Origin: Stenotrophomonas sp. SY1
Lineage (GTDB): Bacteria > Pseudomonadota > Gammaproteobacteria > Xanthomonadales > Xanthomonadaceae
DNA: 64,000 nucleotides
Assembly: GCF_021202945.1 (NCBI RefSeq)
Contig: NZ_JAJOYR010000001.1
Coordinates: forward strand, 2,275,543-2,339,542
Reading direction: 5' to 3'
Below, one piece after another: positions 1 to 9,232 of this stretch (its first letter is position 1; the number at the start of each line of letters is the position of its first letter). Position numbers and translations under genes: made by a program. The notes under the pieces are model-generated. The model saw only the letters and a list, made by a program, of their open reading frames with translations. It was not told the origin of the DNA and searched no databases.

Positions 1-1
1 T

Positions 2-3000
2 GGCGCCAGCCTGACCTGCACGGCCAGCTACAGCGTCACCCAGATCGATCTGAACCAGGGCTCCGTCACCAACACGGCCACCGCCAGCGACGGCACCACC
101 ACCTCGGCACCGGACACGGTGACCATCAACGCCACGCAGCTGCCAGCGATCACCCTGGACAAGACCGCCAGCGTCGCCGACACCAATGCCGATGGCATCA
201 CGGGCGATGCCGGTGACGTGATCACCTATGCCTTCAGCGTGACCAACACCGGCAACGTGCTGCTGTCGCCGGTGCGCGTGGCCGATCCGCTGCTGCCGGG
301 GCTGAGCTGCACGGTGCTGGCACTGCCACCGGGCACCACCACGGCGTGCAGCGCCACCGGCAACACGTACACCATTACCTTTGCCGACGAGACGGCCACG
401 AACGTCGTCAATACCGCCACCGCGACCGGTGAAGCACCCGGTACAGCGCCCGATGCCAGCGCAACCGACACCGAAACCACGCCCACCGCAATCACCCCCG
501 CTGCGATCACCGTCAACAAGGCCGCCACGCCGCCCAGCGGAACGCAGGTGGCGCCCGGCGATGCGCTGCAGTTCACGCTCACCGTCGTGGTTGCCAACAA
601 TGCACTGCACGAGCCGCTCACCCTGACCGATACGCTGGGCAATGGGCTGACTTTCGTGGCGGTCACCAGCGCCGGTGCGTTCACCTGCAACGCCGCCAAT
701 CCGCTGGTCTGCGTCCTGCCTGTGGGGACGGCTGCGGGCAGCTACGCACTGACCTACACCGCAAGCGTGGACGCCGACGCCACCGGCACGCTGCGCAACG
801 GCGTTGTGCCGACCAAGCCGGCCGGCGTGGATCCCCCGCCGCTGTGCCAGACCTGCAGCACCGAACATCCGGTGGTGCCCTCGACCGCTACGGTGAGCAA
901 GAGCGCCGCGCCGGTCAGCGGCAGCCTCGTGCAGCAAGGCCAGACGATCACCTACACCGTCACCACGGTCATTGCCGGCTCTGCCACCACCCAGCCACTG
1001 ATCCTCAATGACCAGTTGGATGCCGGGCTTGGCCAGGCCACGGTGGTCACGCCCGGTGCCTACAGCTGCAGCGGCAATCTGGCCTGCATTCTGCCCATCG
1101 GCACGTTGCCCGGTACCTATCCGTTGGTCTACACGGCCACCGTGGCGGCCGACGCCAGCGGCACACTGCACAACCGGGTGAGCGCGATCAATCTTCCCGG
1201 TGGCGATCCAGATCCGGTCTGCGTGCAGTGCAGCACTGAACATATCGTCGAGCAGCCCGCACTGGAGACCAGCAAGCGTCTGGCCGGCAACAGCGACCCC
1301 AGTGGCATCGTCTCCACCGGGGATACGCTGACCTACACCGTCACTGCCACCAATACCGGCAACGTGGTGCTGAGCAACGTCACCATCGACGATCCCCTGA
1401 TCAGCCCGAGCCGCGTCGTCTGCGCCAGCGTTGCGCCGGGTGCAGGTTGCGAGCTGACCGGCAGCTACGTCGTCACCCAGGCCGACACCGATGCGGGCAC
1501 CGTCGACAACACCGCCACCATCAGCGCGCAGCCCGGACCGGGTGGCAGTGCACTGCCACCGCAGGTGTGTCCGCCAGGCTCGGCCGATGCCCGCTGCCGA
1601 CCGGTGCTGAACCTGCCCATCGCACGCAATCCCGCCCTGGCCACCACCAAGACCGCCGTCCTGAGCGTGGACCGTGGCACGCCGGGCAAGGGCAATGCGG
1701 ACGATGTGATCACCTATGCGGTCACCGCCACCAACACCGGCAACGTCACGCTGGATCAGCTGGTGATCCAGGACAGCCTGCAGGGTGGCACGCCCACGCT
1801 GTTGAGCTGCACACCGACCCGGCTCGCACCGGGAGAGGGCGCGACCTGCACCAGCTACGACCACACCATCACCGAAGCCGACGCGGGTGTGGACGGCGGC
1901 CAGTTGACCAACACCGTCACCGCCACTGCCCAGCCCACGGGCGCCGGGCTGGCCACGGCCACTGCCAACGCGGCGGCCGTAGTCGCCGTCGAGAATGCGC
2001 CAGCCGATATCCGTCTGAGCAAGGTCGCCAACGTGCGCGAGGTCAAGGTGGGCGACCTGGTGCGCTACAGCCTGACCGTGCAGAACGTGGGCCAGATCGA
2101 CCTGGTGGACGGTTACATCATCGACACACCCGCGCCCGGCTTCACCTACGTGGAGGGCTCGTTGCAGGGTGAGGACGACGATCATTCGGTGACCGCCAGC
2201 GGCATCTCGCCGCTGCGCATCAACGACCTGGACATCGCCGCCGGCAACACCGCCCGGGTGTCCTACCTGATGCGGGTGGGCGCTGGCGTGCGCCCCGGCA
2301 CGCTGATCAACCGCGCGCAGACCTTTGCCCCCACCGACAAGGCGGCATCCAACGTCGCCACTGCCGAGGTTGTGACCGGCAGCGATCCGCTGATGGACGA
2401 CAGCCTGATCATGGGTAGCGTGTTCGACGACCGCGACCGCGATGGTTGGCAGGACAGCGCGACGCTGACCGGCTTGAAGGTGCAGGGCGGCTTTGCGGCG
2501 GAGGCCTACATCGCAGGGTCCACCAGCATCGATCGTGGCAACGGGCCGCAGCCGGTGGCCGATGCCAGCGCGCCGCTGCTGCATGGCGTGTCACTGGGCG
2601 AACTGGCGGGCAGGCGCAGCGAAGCCGATCCTGCGCATCTCATCGTGATCCGTCAGCGCCTGCGTGAGCCGCGCTTCACCGACGACTTCGTGCTGGACAG
2701 CCGCCAAGGCATCCGCGTGCACCTGCAGGCAGATGGCAGCACCCGTACCGAGCGTGAAGGTGACGCCGCCAAGGGCCTGACCGCCGCGATCCCCAGCGTG
2801 CAGCGCAAGGTGACGCAGGGCGAAGATGGCTACGTGGTGGATTACGTGATCGCCAACGAAGGCATCGACGAATCCGGTATCCCGGGCGTGCGCATCGGCT
2901 CGGTGGAGGGGCTGCTGATGGAAACCGACCAGTTCGGTCGCTACCACGTGGTCGGCGTGTCCGGTGGTGGCCTGGCGCGCGGGCGCAACTTCATCCTCAA

Positions 3001-3736
3001 GGTGGATGCGGCGACCTTGCCGGCGGGGACCACCTTCGTTACCCGCAATCCGCTGCTGCGGCGGATCACGCCCGGAGTCCCGGCCCGTTTCGACTTCGCT
3101 GTATCGCTGCCCACAACCGTGCTGGAACAGAACCGCCAGGTCGAGATGACACTGGGCGAGGTGTTCTTTGCGGCCGACAGCGCGCAGATCGCCGAACGCT
3201 ACCGTCCGGTGATCGAAGCGATGGCCGAGCAGGTTCGCGGACGCGGAGAAGGCGAGGTCGTGGTTTCGGCCAATGGCGCCAGCGAAGCAATCGCCTTCGC
3301 CCGCGCCGAAGCGGTGCGCCAGGCATTGCTGGCAGAGCTCGCGGCCAATGCCACCCCGGTCACCGTGTTGGCGCGTACCAACGTCGATGATCCGGCCTCG
3401 CTGCTGGTTGGCGTGGACCAGGGCGGCGCGCTGCTGGGTACTGTCCTGTTCGATACCGACAGTGCTCGTATCCGTCCGCAGATGCAGGCCCTTCTGGCAC
3501 GCATCGCCCAGGACCTGGAGCGCCGGGGTGGCGGTCGGGTGGTGATCGTCGGGCATGCCGACGTGCGCGGCGATGCCGGGTACAACGTGAAGCTCGGTCT
3601 GCGTCGCGCCGAGGCGGTCTCCGCGGCGCTGCGCGAGCAGCTCAGTCCAGCCGTTCGCGACAAGGTGCAGGTGCAGGCCAGCGGCGATCCTTCCGCCGCG
3701 CTGGATGCGCAACCTGGCGCAGGGGAGGGCAGATGA
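2..3736 (+). CDS. DUF11-repeat surface protein with C-terminal OmpA-like domains (5' partial)
   Basis: The reading frame is open from base 2, so the true start lies left of the window. Visible repeats are the tail of one DUF11-type beta-sandwich followed by six more, each starting with a short 'LxKxA' strand and containing 'TYxVTxTNTGN'-like segments. An SdrD-B-like spacer (GSVFDDRDRDGWQD) follows. The last ~200 residues hold two OmpA-like stretches: 'FFAADSAQIAERYRPVI', then 'VLFDTDSARIRP' with 'VIVGHADVRGD', the usual peptidoglycan-binding signature. The stop overlaps the next start (ATGA), so the beta-barrel gene downstream is translationally coupled. The likely role is a long periplasmic or surface protein working with that barrel. 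This is inferred from architecture; no enzyme motif is seen. Confidence 0.8.
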   Translation, partial: GASLTCTASYSVTQIDLNQGSVTNTATASDGTTTSAPDTVTINATQLPAITLDKTASVADTNADGITGDAGDVITYAFSVTNTGNVLLSPVRVADPLLPGLSCTVLALPPGTTTACSATGNTYTITFADETATNVVNTATATGEAPGTAPDASATDTETTPTAITPAAITVNKAATPPSGTQVAPGDALQFTLTVVVANNALHEPLTLTDTLGNGLTFVAVTSAGAFTCNAANPLVCVLPVGTAAGSYALTYTASVDADATGTLRNGVVPTKPAGVDPPPLCQTCSTEHPVVPSTATVSKSAAPVSGSLVQQGQTITYTVTTVIAGSATTQPLILNDQLDAGLGQATVVTPGAYSCSGNLACILPIGTLPGTYPLVYTATVAADASGTLHNRVSAINLPGGDPDPVCVQCSTEHIVEQPALETSKRLAGNSDPSGIVSTGDTLTYTVTATNTGNVVLSNVTIDDPLISPSRVVCASVAPGAGCELTGSYVVTQADTDAGTVDNTATISAQPGPGGSALPPQVCPPGSADARCRPVLNLPIARNPALATTKTAVLSVDRGTPGKGNADDVITYAVTATNTGNVTLDQLVIQDSLQGGTPTLLSCTPTRLAPGEGATCTSYDHTITEADAGVDGGQLTNTVTATAQPTGAGLATATANAAAVVAVENAPADIRLSKVANVREVKVGDLVRYSLTVQNVGQIDLVDGYIIDTPAPGFTYVEGSLQGEDDDHSVTASGISPLRINDLDIAAGNTARVSYLMRVGAGVRPGTLINRAQTFAPTDKAASNVATAEVVTGSDPLMDDSLIMGSVFDDRDRDGWQDSATLTGLKVQGGFAAEAYIAGSTSIDRGNGPQPVADASAPLLHGVSLGELAGRRSEADPAHLIVIRQRLREPRFTDDFVLDSRQGIRVHLQADGSTRTEREGDAAKGLTAAIPSVQRKVTQGEDGYVVDYVIANEGIDESGIPGVRIGSVEGLLMETDQFGRYHVVGVSGGGLARGRNFILKVDAATLPAGTTFVTRNPLLRRITPGVPARFDFAVSLPTTVLEQNRQVEMTLGEVFFAADSAQIAERYRPVIEAMAEQVRGRGEGEVVVSANGASEAIAFARAEAVRQALLAELAANATPVTVLARTNVDDPASLLVGVDQGGALLGTVLFDTDSARIRPQMQALLARIAQDLERRGGGRVVIVGHADVRGDAGYNVKLGLRRAEAVSAALREQLSPAVRDKVQVQASGDPSAALDAQPGAGEGR

Positions 3737-6700
3737 AACCGCATCTGCTCAGCTGTGCACTGGCCACGCTGCTCGCAGGCACAGCCCCCACGGCGCGCGC
3801 GCAGCAACCTGCGCAAGCCGTCGGGCCGTCAACGCCCGCGCCCGGGGTGGCGGCCACCCCACAGCCGCCACCAGTGACCTGCGGCGAGCAGGGCTGCCGG
3901 GAAGGCGAGGGACTGCTGCTGCGCATACGCACCCGCGGCGCTGCCGAACCTGCCACCCAAGGAACGGATGCACGCTCGGGCGAGGCAACGTTGCAGCCGG
4001 ATCGACGCGTCACGATTTCCGCACCGCCAGCGGATCGCGCCATCGCTGCAGGGCGGTTCAACGTACGCCTGCCGAGCGGCGGCGTGATCTGGGCGACCGA
4101 GGATCCCAATCTGGGCCAGCCGGAGCTGTCGGTATCCGCGCCATCGCTGGTCGCCTTCGAGAACGGAAGGATTCTCAAGCCGGTGCCGTTCTATGTGCGT
4201 GGCAACTACAGCGACTTCATCGAGCGCATGGAGGTGTTGATCTACCGCCCCACCGATCTGGATCTGATCGCGCCGGTGGCGCGCGTGCCGCTGGACGTCT
4301 CTGCGGTCAGCCAGGTGGAGTGGGATGGCGTGTTGCCCAGCGATGAGCCGTTCCGTGCCGGCGACCAACTGCGCTACGTGGTGCGCGCCTACGGCAGCAA
4401 CGGCACCTTCGATGAGACCGTGGCCCATACGCTGCAACTGGTGCGGCCGATCGAAGCAGACAGCCAGCTCAGTGGCCTGCGCACCCAGGTTGAACGCAGC
4501 CAGGGCACCGCGTTGGGCACCGAGCAGGCGTTGCGGCAAAGCCTGATCGACGCGGCATTCGCCGAGAACGGTCTACGGCTGCAGAACATTCCCATCTATG
4601 GCTCCCGCATCCGCATCACCGGCCGCGACATCCCCGAATCCACCTCGTTGACCATCAATGGCGATTCGTATCCGGTGGACATGGAGCGCAAGTTCGTTGC
4701 CGAGTACCTGGTCCCGGTTGGCCCCCATCGTTTCGACATCGCCGTGAGCGGCGGCGCGGATGCGCTGGAGCAGCACCATGTGCTGGAGCTGGATGTCACC
4801 GGCAGATACTTCTTCGGCATCGGCCTGGCCGACGTCACCATCGCCCAGAACAGCGTCAGCGGTTCGATCGCCCCGTTCGCGGTGGACGAGCGCTACCAGG
4901 ATGATGTGATCAGCGATGGCCGGTTGGCGTTCTACGCCAAGGGCAAGGCGCGCGGCAAGTACCTGATCACGGCGCAGGCCGACACCACCGAGCAGGATAT
5001 CAAGCATCTGTTCGACGGTTTCACCGAGGCATGGCCGCAGGATATCTTCCGCCGGCTCGACCCGGACCTGTACTACCCGACCTACGGTGATGACTCGACC
5101 ACCTACCGCGACGTGGACAGCATGGGTCGCTTCTACCTGCGCGTGGACTGGGACAAGAACCAGGCGCTGTGGGGCAACTATGCGACCGGGCTGACCGGTA
5201 CCGAATACGCGCAGTACGTGCGCTCGCTCTACGGCGGGGCGTTGAGCTGGCGTTCGCAGGCGATCAACCCCTGGGGTGACCCACGCAGCACCCTGCGGCT
5301 GTTCGGCGCACAGGAACAGACCGCGCCCGGCCACAACGAATTCATCGGTACCGGTGGCAGCCTGTACTACCTGCGCAACACCGACATCCTGCCCGGCTCG
5401 GACCAGGTGGTGGTTGAGATCCGTGACCGCACCACCGGCCGCGTTGAAAAGCGCATCCCCCTGCAACGTGGCACCGACTACGAGATCGACGAGCTGCAGG
5501 GCCGCCTGCTGCTGACCCGGTCATTGGCCCAGGTGACCCGCGAAAACCTGCCCACGCTGACCCGCGACCTGCCGCTGGATGGCTACGAACAACGCCTGCT
5601 GGTCGATTACGAATGGCTGCCGTCTGGTTTCGACGATGGCGAGCTGACCGCAGGCGTGCGTGGCAAGCAATGGTTCGGTGACCACGTCGGCGTGGGCGTT
5701 ACCTACGTGGACGAGAACCGCGACAGCCAGGATTACACCTTGGCCAGCGGCGATCTCACCCTGCAGGCCGGCAAGGGCACCTACCTGAAAGCCGAGTACG
5801 CGCATACCGAGTCGTTCGGCGTACCGTCGTTCTTCTCCGACAACGGTGGCTTCACCTTCATCCGCAGCAACAACACCGACGCGCAACGAGAAGGCGATGC
5901 CAAGGCCATCGAAGCACGCGCCAACTTCCGCGAGCTGGGTTGGACCCGGCTGGACTGGAGTGCCGGTGGCTGGTGGCGGGAAACCGATCCGGGTTTCTCC
6001 ATTGCCCGGCATGACACCGGACTGTCCGTCACCGAGTACGGCGCCGAAGCGCTCGGCCAGATCACCCGTCAACTGGGCCTGTACGCGCGCTACAGCAAGG
6101 CGGAAAGCGGCACCGAGCAGTTCACCCAGGCGCAGGCCACATTGGAATGGCGCCCCGACGACTGGAACACCCTCAGCGGTGAGCTGCGCAGGGTGGAAGA
6201 GGGCAGCAGCGACGATCCCGCAGCCGGTCTGCTCGGCGCGCTGAAGTACAGCCATCGCTTCAACACCACGTTGGAGCTGTACGGCACCGTGCAGGCGACC
6301 CTGGACGATGACGGCGGGCGCTACGCCGACAACAATGCCGTGGCCATTGGCGCGGAGTACCTGCTCGACGATCGAGCCAGCGTCGGCGCGGAAGTCAGCA
6401 CCGGTGATCGCGGTGATTCGGCCACACTCGATGCCGAGTACAAGCTCGACAGCGACCACACGCTCTACGGCGCCTACACGTACTCCACCGACAGCACCGA
6501 ATACGAATCCCTGTTCAACCCGACCCGGCAGAACGGCTGGACACTTGGCCAGCGCTGGCGCCTGTCCAGCCGCACCAACCTGTTCAACGAAAGCCAGTTC
6601 CTGAAGGAGCCGGATCAATCTGGCCTGGCACACACGTTCGGCATGGACTTCTACCCGGCACAGGGCTGGAACCTGGGGTTCACGCTGCAATCGGGCGACC

Positions 6701-7446
6701 TGGACACCGTCGATGGCGGCCACGTGGACCGCAGTGCGGTCAGCGTCAGCGGCAGCCGCACGTCTGCTGACACTGACTGGCGCAGCAAAGTGGAATGGCG
6801 CAAGGACACCGGCAGCGAGCGCCGCGAGCAATGGGTGACCACCAACCGGCTCACTCACCGCTTCAACGACAGCTGGCGTATCGCGGCCCGCCTGAACTAC
6901 TCGCGCACCAATGACGAACTCAACGCGCTGGCCGGCGCACGCTTCTGGGAAGGTAACGTCGGCTTCGCTTACCGGCCATGGAACAGCCAGCGCTGGGCGT
7001 TGTTTGGCCGCTATACGTACCTGTACGACCTGGCGACCGAGGCCCAGCTGGGCGGTGCCGACCAGGACCAGAAGACCCAGATCCTGTCCTTTGAGGGCGT
7101 CTACAAACATGATGCCCACTGGGAACTGGCGACCAAGCTTGCGCGTCGCGAGGGCGAAGTGCGGATGGGGCGGGGCAGTGGGCCCTGGTTCGATTCGGCC
7201 ACCATGCTCAGCGTGCTGCAACTGCGCTACCAGCTTCGCCAGAAGTGGTACGCCATGGGCGAGTACCGCTGGCTGGACGTACATGCCGGTGGCACCCAGT
7301 CCGGCTTCCTGGTGGGCGTGGACCGCGATATCGGCAACAACTTCCGGATGGGCGTGGGTTACAACTTCACCGACTTCAGCGATGACCTCACCGACTTCGA
7401 TTACGACCACAAGGGCTGGTTCCTCAACATGGTGGGAACCTACTGA
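3733..7446 (+). CDS. Large outer-membrane beta-barrel protein, partner of the DUF11/OmpA protein
   Basis: This 1237-residue protein starts with a signal peptide (MKPHLLSCALATLLAG, cleavage near ARAQ). A proline-rich linker and Ig-like beta segments follow to about residue 450. From there to the end it has alternating aromatic/polar strands typical of an outer-membrane barrel, and it ends in a tyrosine, as expected for recognition by the BAM complex. No TonB box or plug domain was recognised, so it is not called a TonB-dependent receptor. It overlaps the upstream gene by 4 nt, which suggests the two proteins act together, perhaps as exporter or anchor for the DUF11 fibre. Exact family and function are not recognised. 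Confidence 0.75.
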   Translation: MKPHLLSCALATLLAGTAPTARAQQPAQAVGPSTPAPGVAATPQPPPVTCGEQGCREGEGLLLRIRTRGAAEPATQGTDARSGEATLQPDRRVTISAPPADRAIAAGRFNVRLPSGGVIWATEDPNLGQPELSVSAPSLVAFENGRILKPVPFYVRGNYSDFIERMEVLIYRPTDLDLIAPVARVPLDVSAVSQVEWDGVLPSDEPFRAGDQLRYVVRAYGSNGTFDETVAHTLQLVRPIEADSQLSGLRTQVERSQGTALGTEQALRQSLIDAAFAENGLRLQNIPIYGSRIRITGRDIPESTSLTINGDSYPVDMERKFVAEYLVPVGPHRFDIAVSGGADALEQHHVLELDVTGRYFFGIGLADVTIAQNSVSGSIAPFAVDERYQDDVISDGRLAFYAKGKARGKYLITAQADTTEQDIKHLFDGFTEAWPQDIFRRLDPDLYYPTYGDDSTTYRDVDSMGRFYLRVDWDKNQALWGNYATGLTGTEYAQYVRSLYGGALSWRSQAINPWGDPRSTLRLFGAQEQTAPGHNEFIGTGGSLYYLRNTDILPGSDQVVVEIRDRTTGRVEKRIPLQRGTDYEIDELQGRLLLTRSLAQVTRENLPTLTRDLPLDGYEQRLLVDYEWLPSGFDDGELTAGVRGKQWFGDHVGVGVTYVDENRDSQDYTLASGDLTLQAGKGTYLKAEYAHTESFGVPSFFSDNGGFTFIRSNNTDAQREGDAKAIEARANFRELGWTRLDWSAGGWWRETDPGFSIARHDTGLSVTEYGAEALGQITRQLGLYARYSKAESGTEQFTQAQATLEWRPDDWNTLSGELRRVEEGSSDDPAAGLLGALKYSHRFNTTLELYGTVQATLDDDGGRYADNNAVAIGAEYLLDDRASVGAEVSTGDRGDSATLDAEYKLDSDHTLYGAYTYSTDSTEYESLFNPTRQNGWTLGQRWRLSSRTNLFNESQFLKEPDQSGLAHTFGMDFYPAQGWNLGFTLQSGDLDTVDGGHVDRSAVSVSGSRTSADTDWRSKVEWRKDTGSERREQWVTTNRLTHRFNDSWRIAARLNYSRTNDELNALAGARFWEGNVGFAYRPWNSQRWALFGRYTYLYDLATEAQLGGADQDQKTQILSFEGVYKHDAHWELATKLARREGEVRMGRGSGPWFDSATMLSVLQLRYQLRQKWYAMGEYRWLDVHAGGTQSGFLVGVDRDIGNNFRMGVGYNFTDFSDDLTDFDYDHKGWFLNMVGTY

Positions 7447-7474
7447 TGGGCGCACCCCGCCAGGAGCAGATGCC

Positions 7475-8224
7475 GTGAATCGCACACGCCAACGCCATGC
7501 CCACCGTCACCGCACGATGCGGTGGCGCAGTTGGGCCGTGGTCGGGCTGCTGCTGGCATGCATGGCCGGGCCAGCCACTGCGCAGACCGTGCAGCTTGCC
7601 AAACGCACCATCGGTGGGGCTGGCAACTTCGATTTCAGCATGGTCAATCTGCTCCCCGGCACGGACAGTATCACCACCACCGTTCCCGGCACGCCCGTTA
7701 ACTCCACGCTGATTGCCCCGGTGACCAATCCGTTGTTGGCGGTGACCATCACCGAACAACCCAGCGCCCAGCACACACTCACATCAGCGAGCTGCGAGGA
7801 CACCAACACCGGCACCACCGGTATAGGGACGCTGGTCGGAAACACTCTGACCATCGATCCGATCGAACTGCAGCCGGCGCCCACCTTGCTGTGCACATTC
7901 GAAAACACACTAGTCAGTCCGGACCTCACCATCGTCAAGGCCGTTGATCTCGCATCGGTGCCCAGTGGCGGTTCCCTGATCTACACGCTGACCGCCAGCA
8001 ACGTCGGCGTGGTGGGCGTGACAGATGCGGTGCTGCGTGACACGCCGGACAGCGGATTGAGCTGCACCAGTGCAGCCAGCTGCACGCCCGCTGGCAATGC
8101 AGTGTGCCCCGCAAGCCTGCCTGCCAATGAGTTGTTCGGTACTGGCGTCACCGTGCCCAGCCTGCCGGCAGGCAGCAGCATCGTCGTCACGGCGACATGC
8201 ACGGTCACAGCTTCGGGGCAATGA
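7475..8224 (+). CDS. Short secreted DUF11 protein, probably truncated
   Basis: A GTG start at 7475 is chosen because AGGAG lies 8 nt upstream and the product opens with a basic stretch and a signal peptide (WAVVGLLLACMAGPATA, cleavage before QTVQ). The mature part holds one N-terminal beta domain and a single DUF11 domain starting near 'DLTIVKAVDLASVPSGG'. It stops abruptly after 'CTVTASGQ', where related proteins usually run into the next repeat. It follows the beta-barrel gene by 28 nt, so it probably shares its transcript. It may be the 5' remnant of a second long DUF11 gene or a small secreted partner. The 273 bp between its stop and the next gene hold no supported gene. Confidence 0.65.
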   Translation: MNRTRQRHAHRHRTMRWRSWAVVGLLLACMAGPATAQTVQLAKRTIGGAGNFDFSMVNLLPGTDSITTTVPGTPVNSTLIAPVTNPLLAVTITEQPSAQHTLTSASCEDTNTGTTGIGTLVGNTLTIDPIELQPAPTLLCTFENTLVSPDLTIVKAVDLASVPSGGSLIYTLTASNVGVVGVTDAVLRDTPDSGLSCTSAASCTPAGNAVCPASLPANELFGTGVTVPSLPAGSSIVVTATCTVTASGQ

Positions 8225-8497
8225 GTCTCTGGCGATAGGGGGCGCAGTGTGGCGTTCGCCTCATGCGCGGTAACCAGCTGATGCTGCTTTGGCGCCGCGC
8301 AATGACGATCTGTTGAAGGGCGCGTCGAAGGGCGCGGCGCTCCGTTGCGTCCAACACCCGGCCAGCTTCTCGGAACCTCTGTGGGCGCGCGGACGTTACC
8401 GGCTGCTGGTTGGCTTGCCACCTGTCCACGTCGCAATGGCACAATCCACGCCGACCTCAGTTTTCGAATGATTCGAGAAAGAGGCCTCAGGAGCACC

Positions 8498-9157
8498 ATG
8501 GTGACCGCAACAGGCTTCACGATCATTGTTTGCCTTGCCGCTTGCGGGGCGCATGTCTTCTCCGAGTTCCGTGGCTGGAAGACCGGCAAAGCCATATTCA
8601 AGATTGCCGCCAGTACGGCATTTCTGGCCTTGGCGGCCCAACTCGACGCAACCGCATCAACGTATGGTCAACTGATCCTGGCCGCGCTTGTGCTCAGCTG
8701 GGTGGGGGACGTCTTCCTGTTGTCTCAGAAGAGCCGTCTCTTCCTGCTCGGCATCGCCAGCTTCCTGCTTGCCCACGTGGTTTTCTCGGTTGCCTTCGCA
8801 ACCCGCCCCATGAATGGCACCGCGTTGATCGTTGGGCTCGCCGTCATGGCTTGTATTGGGATCGGGGTGCTTGCTTGGCTCTGGAAGCATCTGACCGACT
8901 TCTATCGCGTCGCGGTTACCGCGTACGTGATGGCCATTGTCGCCATGTGCGCGCTGGCCATTGCCGTGAGCGCCGCATCCGGGGCGTGGCTGCTGGCGGT
9001 TGGTGCGGTGACGTTCGCGGTCTCGGACATTACCGTCGCTCGGGACCGTTTCGTGGCACCTGGCCCCATCAACCGGCTCTGGGGCCTGCCGCTCTACTAC
9101 GTGGCCCAGATCATCCTTGCCATGTCGATTGGCGGGGCACACCCCGGTATCGGCTGA
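8498..9157 (+). CDS. YhhN family integral membrane protein
   Basis: The 219-residue product has about seven to eight hydrophobic helices and the family-like stretch 'LVLSWVGDVFLLSQ' followed later by 'FAVSDITVARDRF' and 'PLYYVAQIILAMS'. These match the YhhN/TMEM86 family, whose animal members are lysoplasmalogenases; bacterial activity is less certain. The conserved acidic residues of the GDV/SD motifs are present. The ATG at 8498 is chosen because AGGAG sits 4 nt upstream and the length then matches the family. An in-frame ATG at 8468 would add ten residues without a good ribosome binding site. It appears to be a single gene. Confidence 0.8.
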   Translation: MVTATGFTIIVCLAACGAHVFSEFRGWKTGKAIFKIAASTAFLALAAQLDATASTYGQLILAALVLSWVGDVFLLSQKSRLFLLGIASFLLAHVVFSVAFATRPMNGTALIVGLAVMACIGIGVLAWLWKHLTDFYRVAVTAYVMAIVAMCALAIAVSAASGAWLLAVGAVTFAVSDITVARDRFVAPGPINRLWGLPLYYVAQIILAMSIGGAHPGIG

Positions 9158-9232
9158 CTGGACCTCAAGCCCTGGCGCTTCCTGAGACCCTGGCGGCGGG
9201 ACAGGGCCGCAGGAGAACCGCCGCGGAGGTGC

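Noticed and set aside
5521-7485. A 654-codon minus-strand frame opposite the beta-barrel gene
   Set aside because: Antisense shadow of a clear outer-membrane protein gene with a signal peptide and barrel pattern on the other strand.
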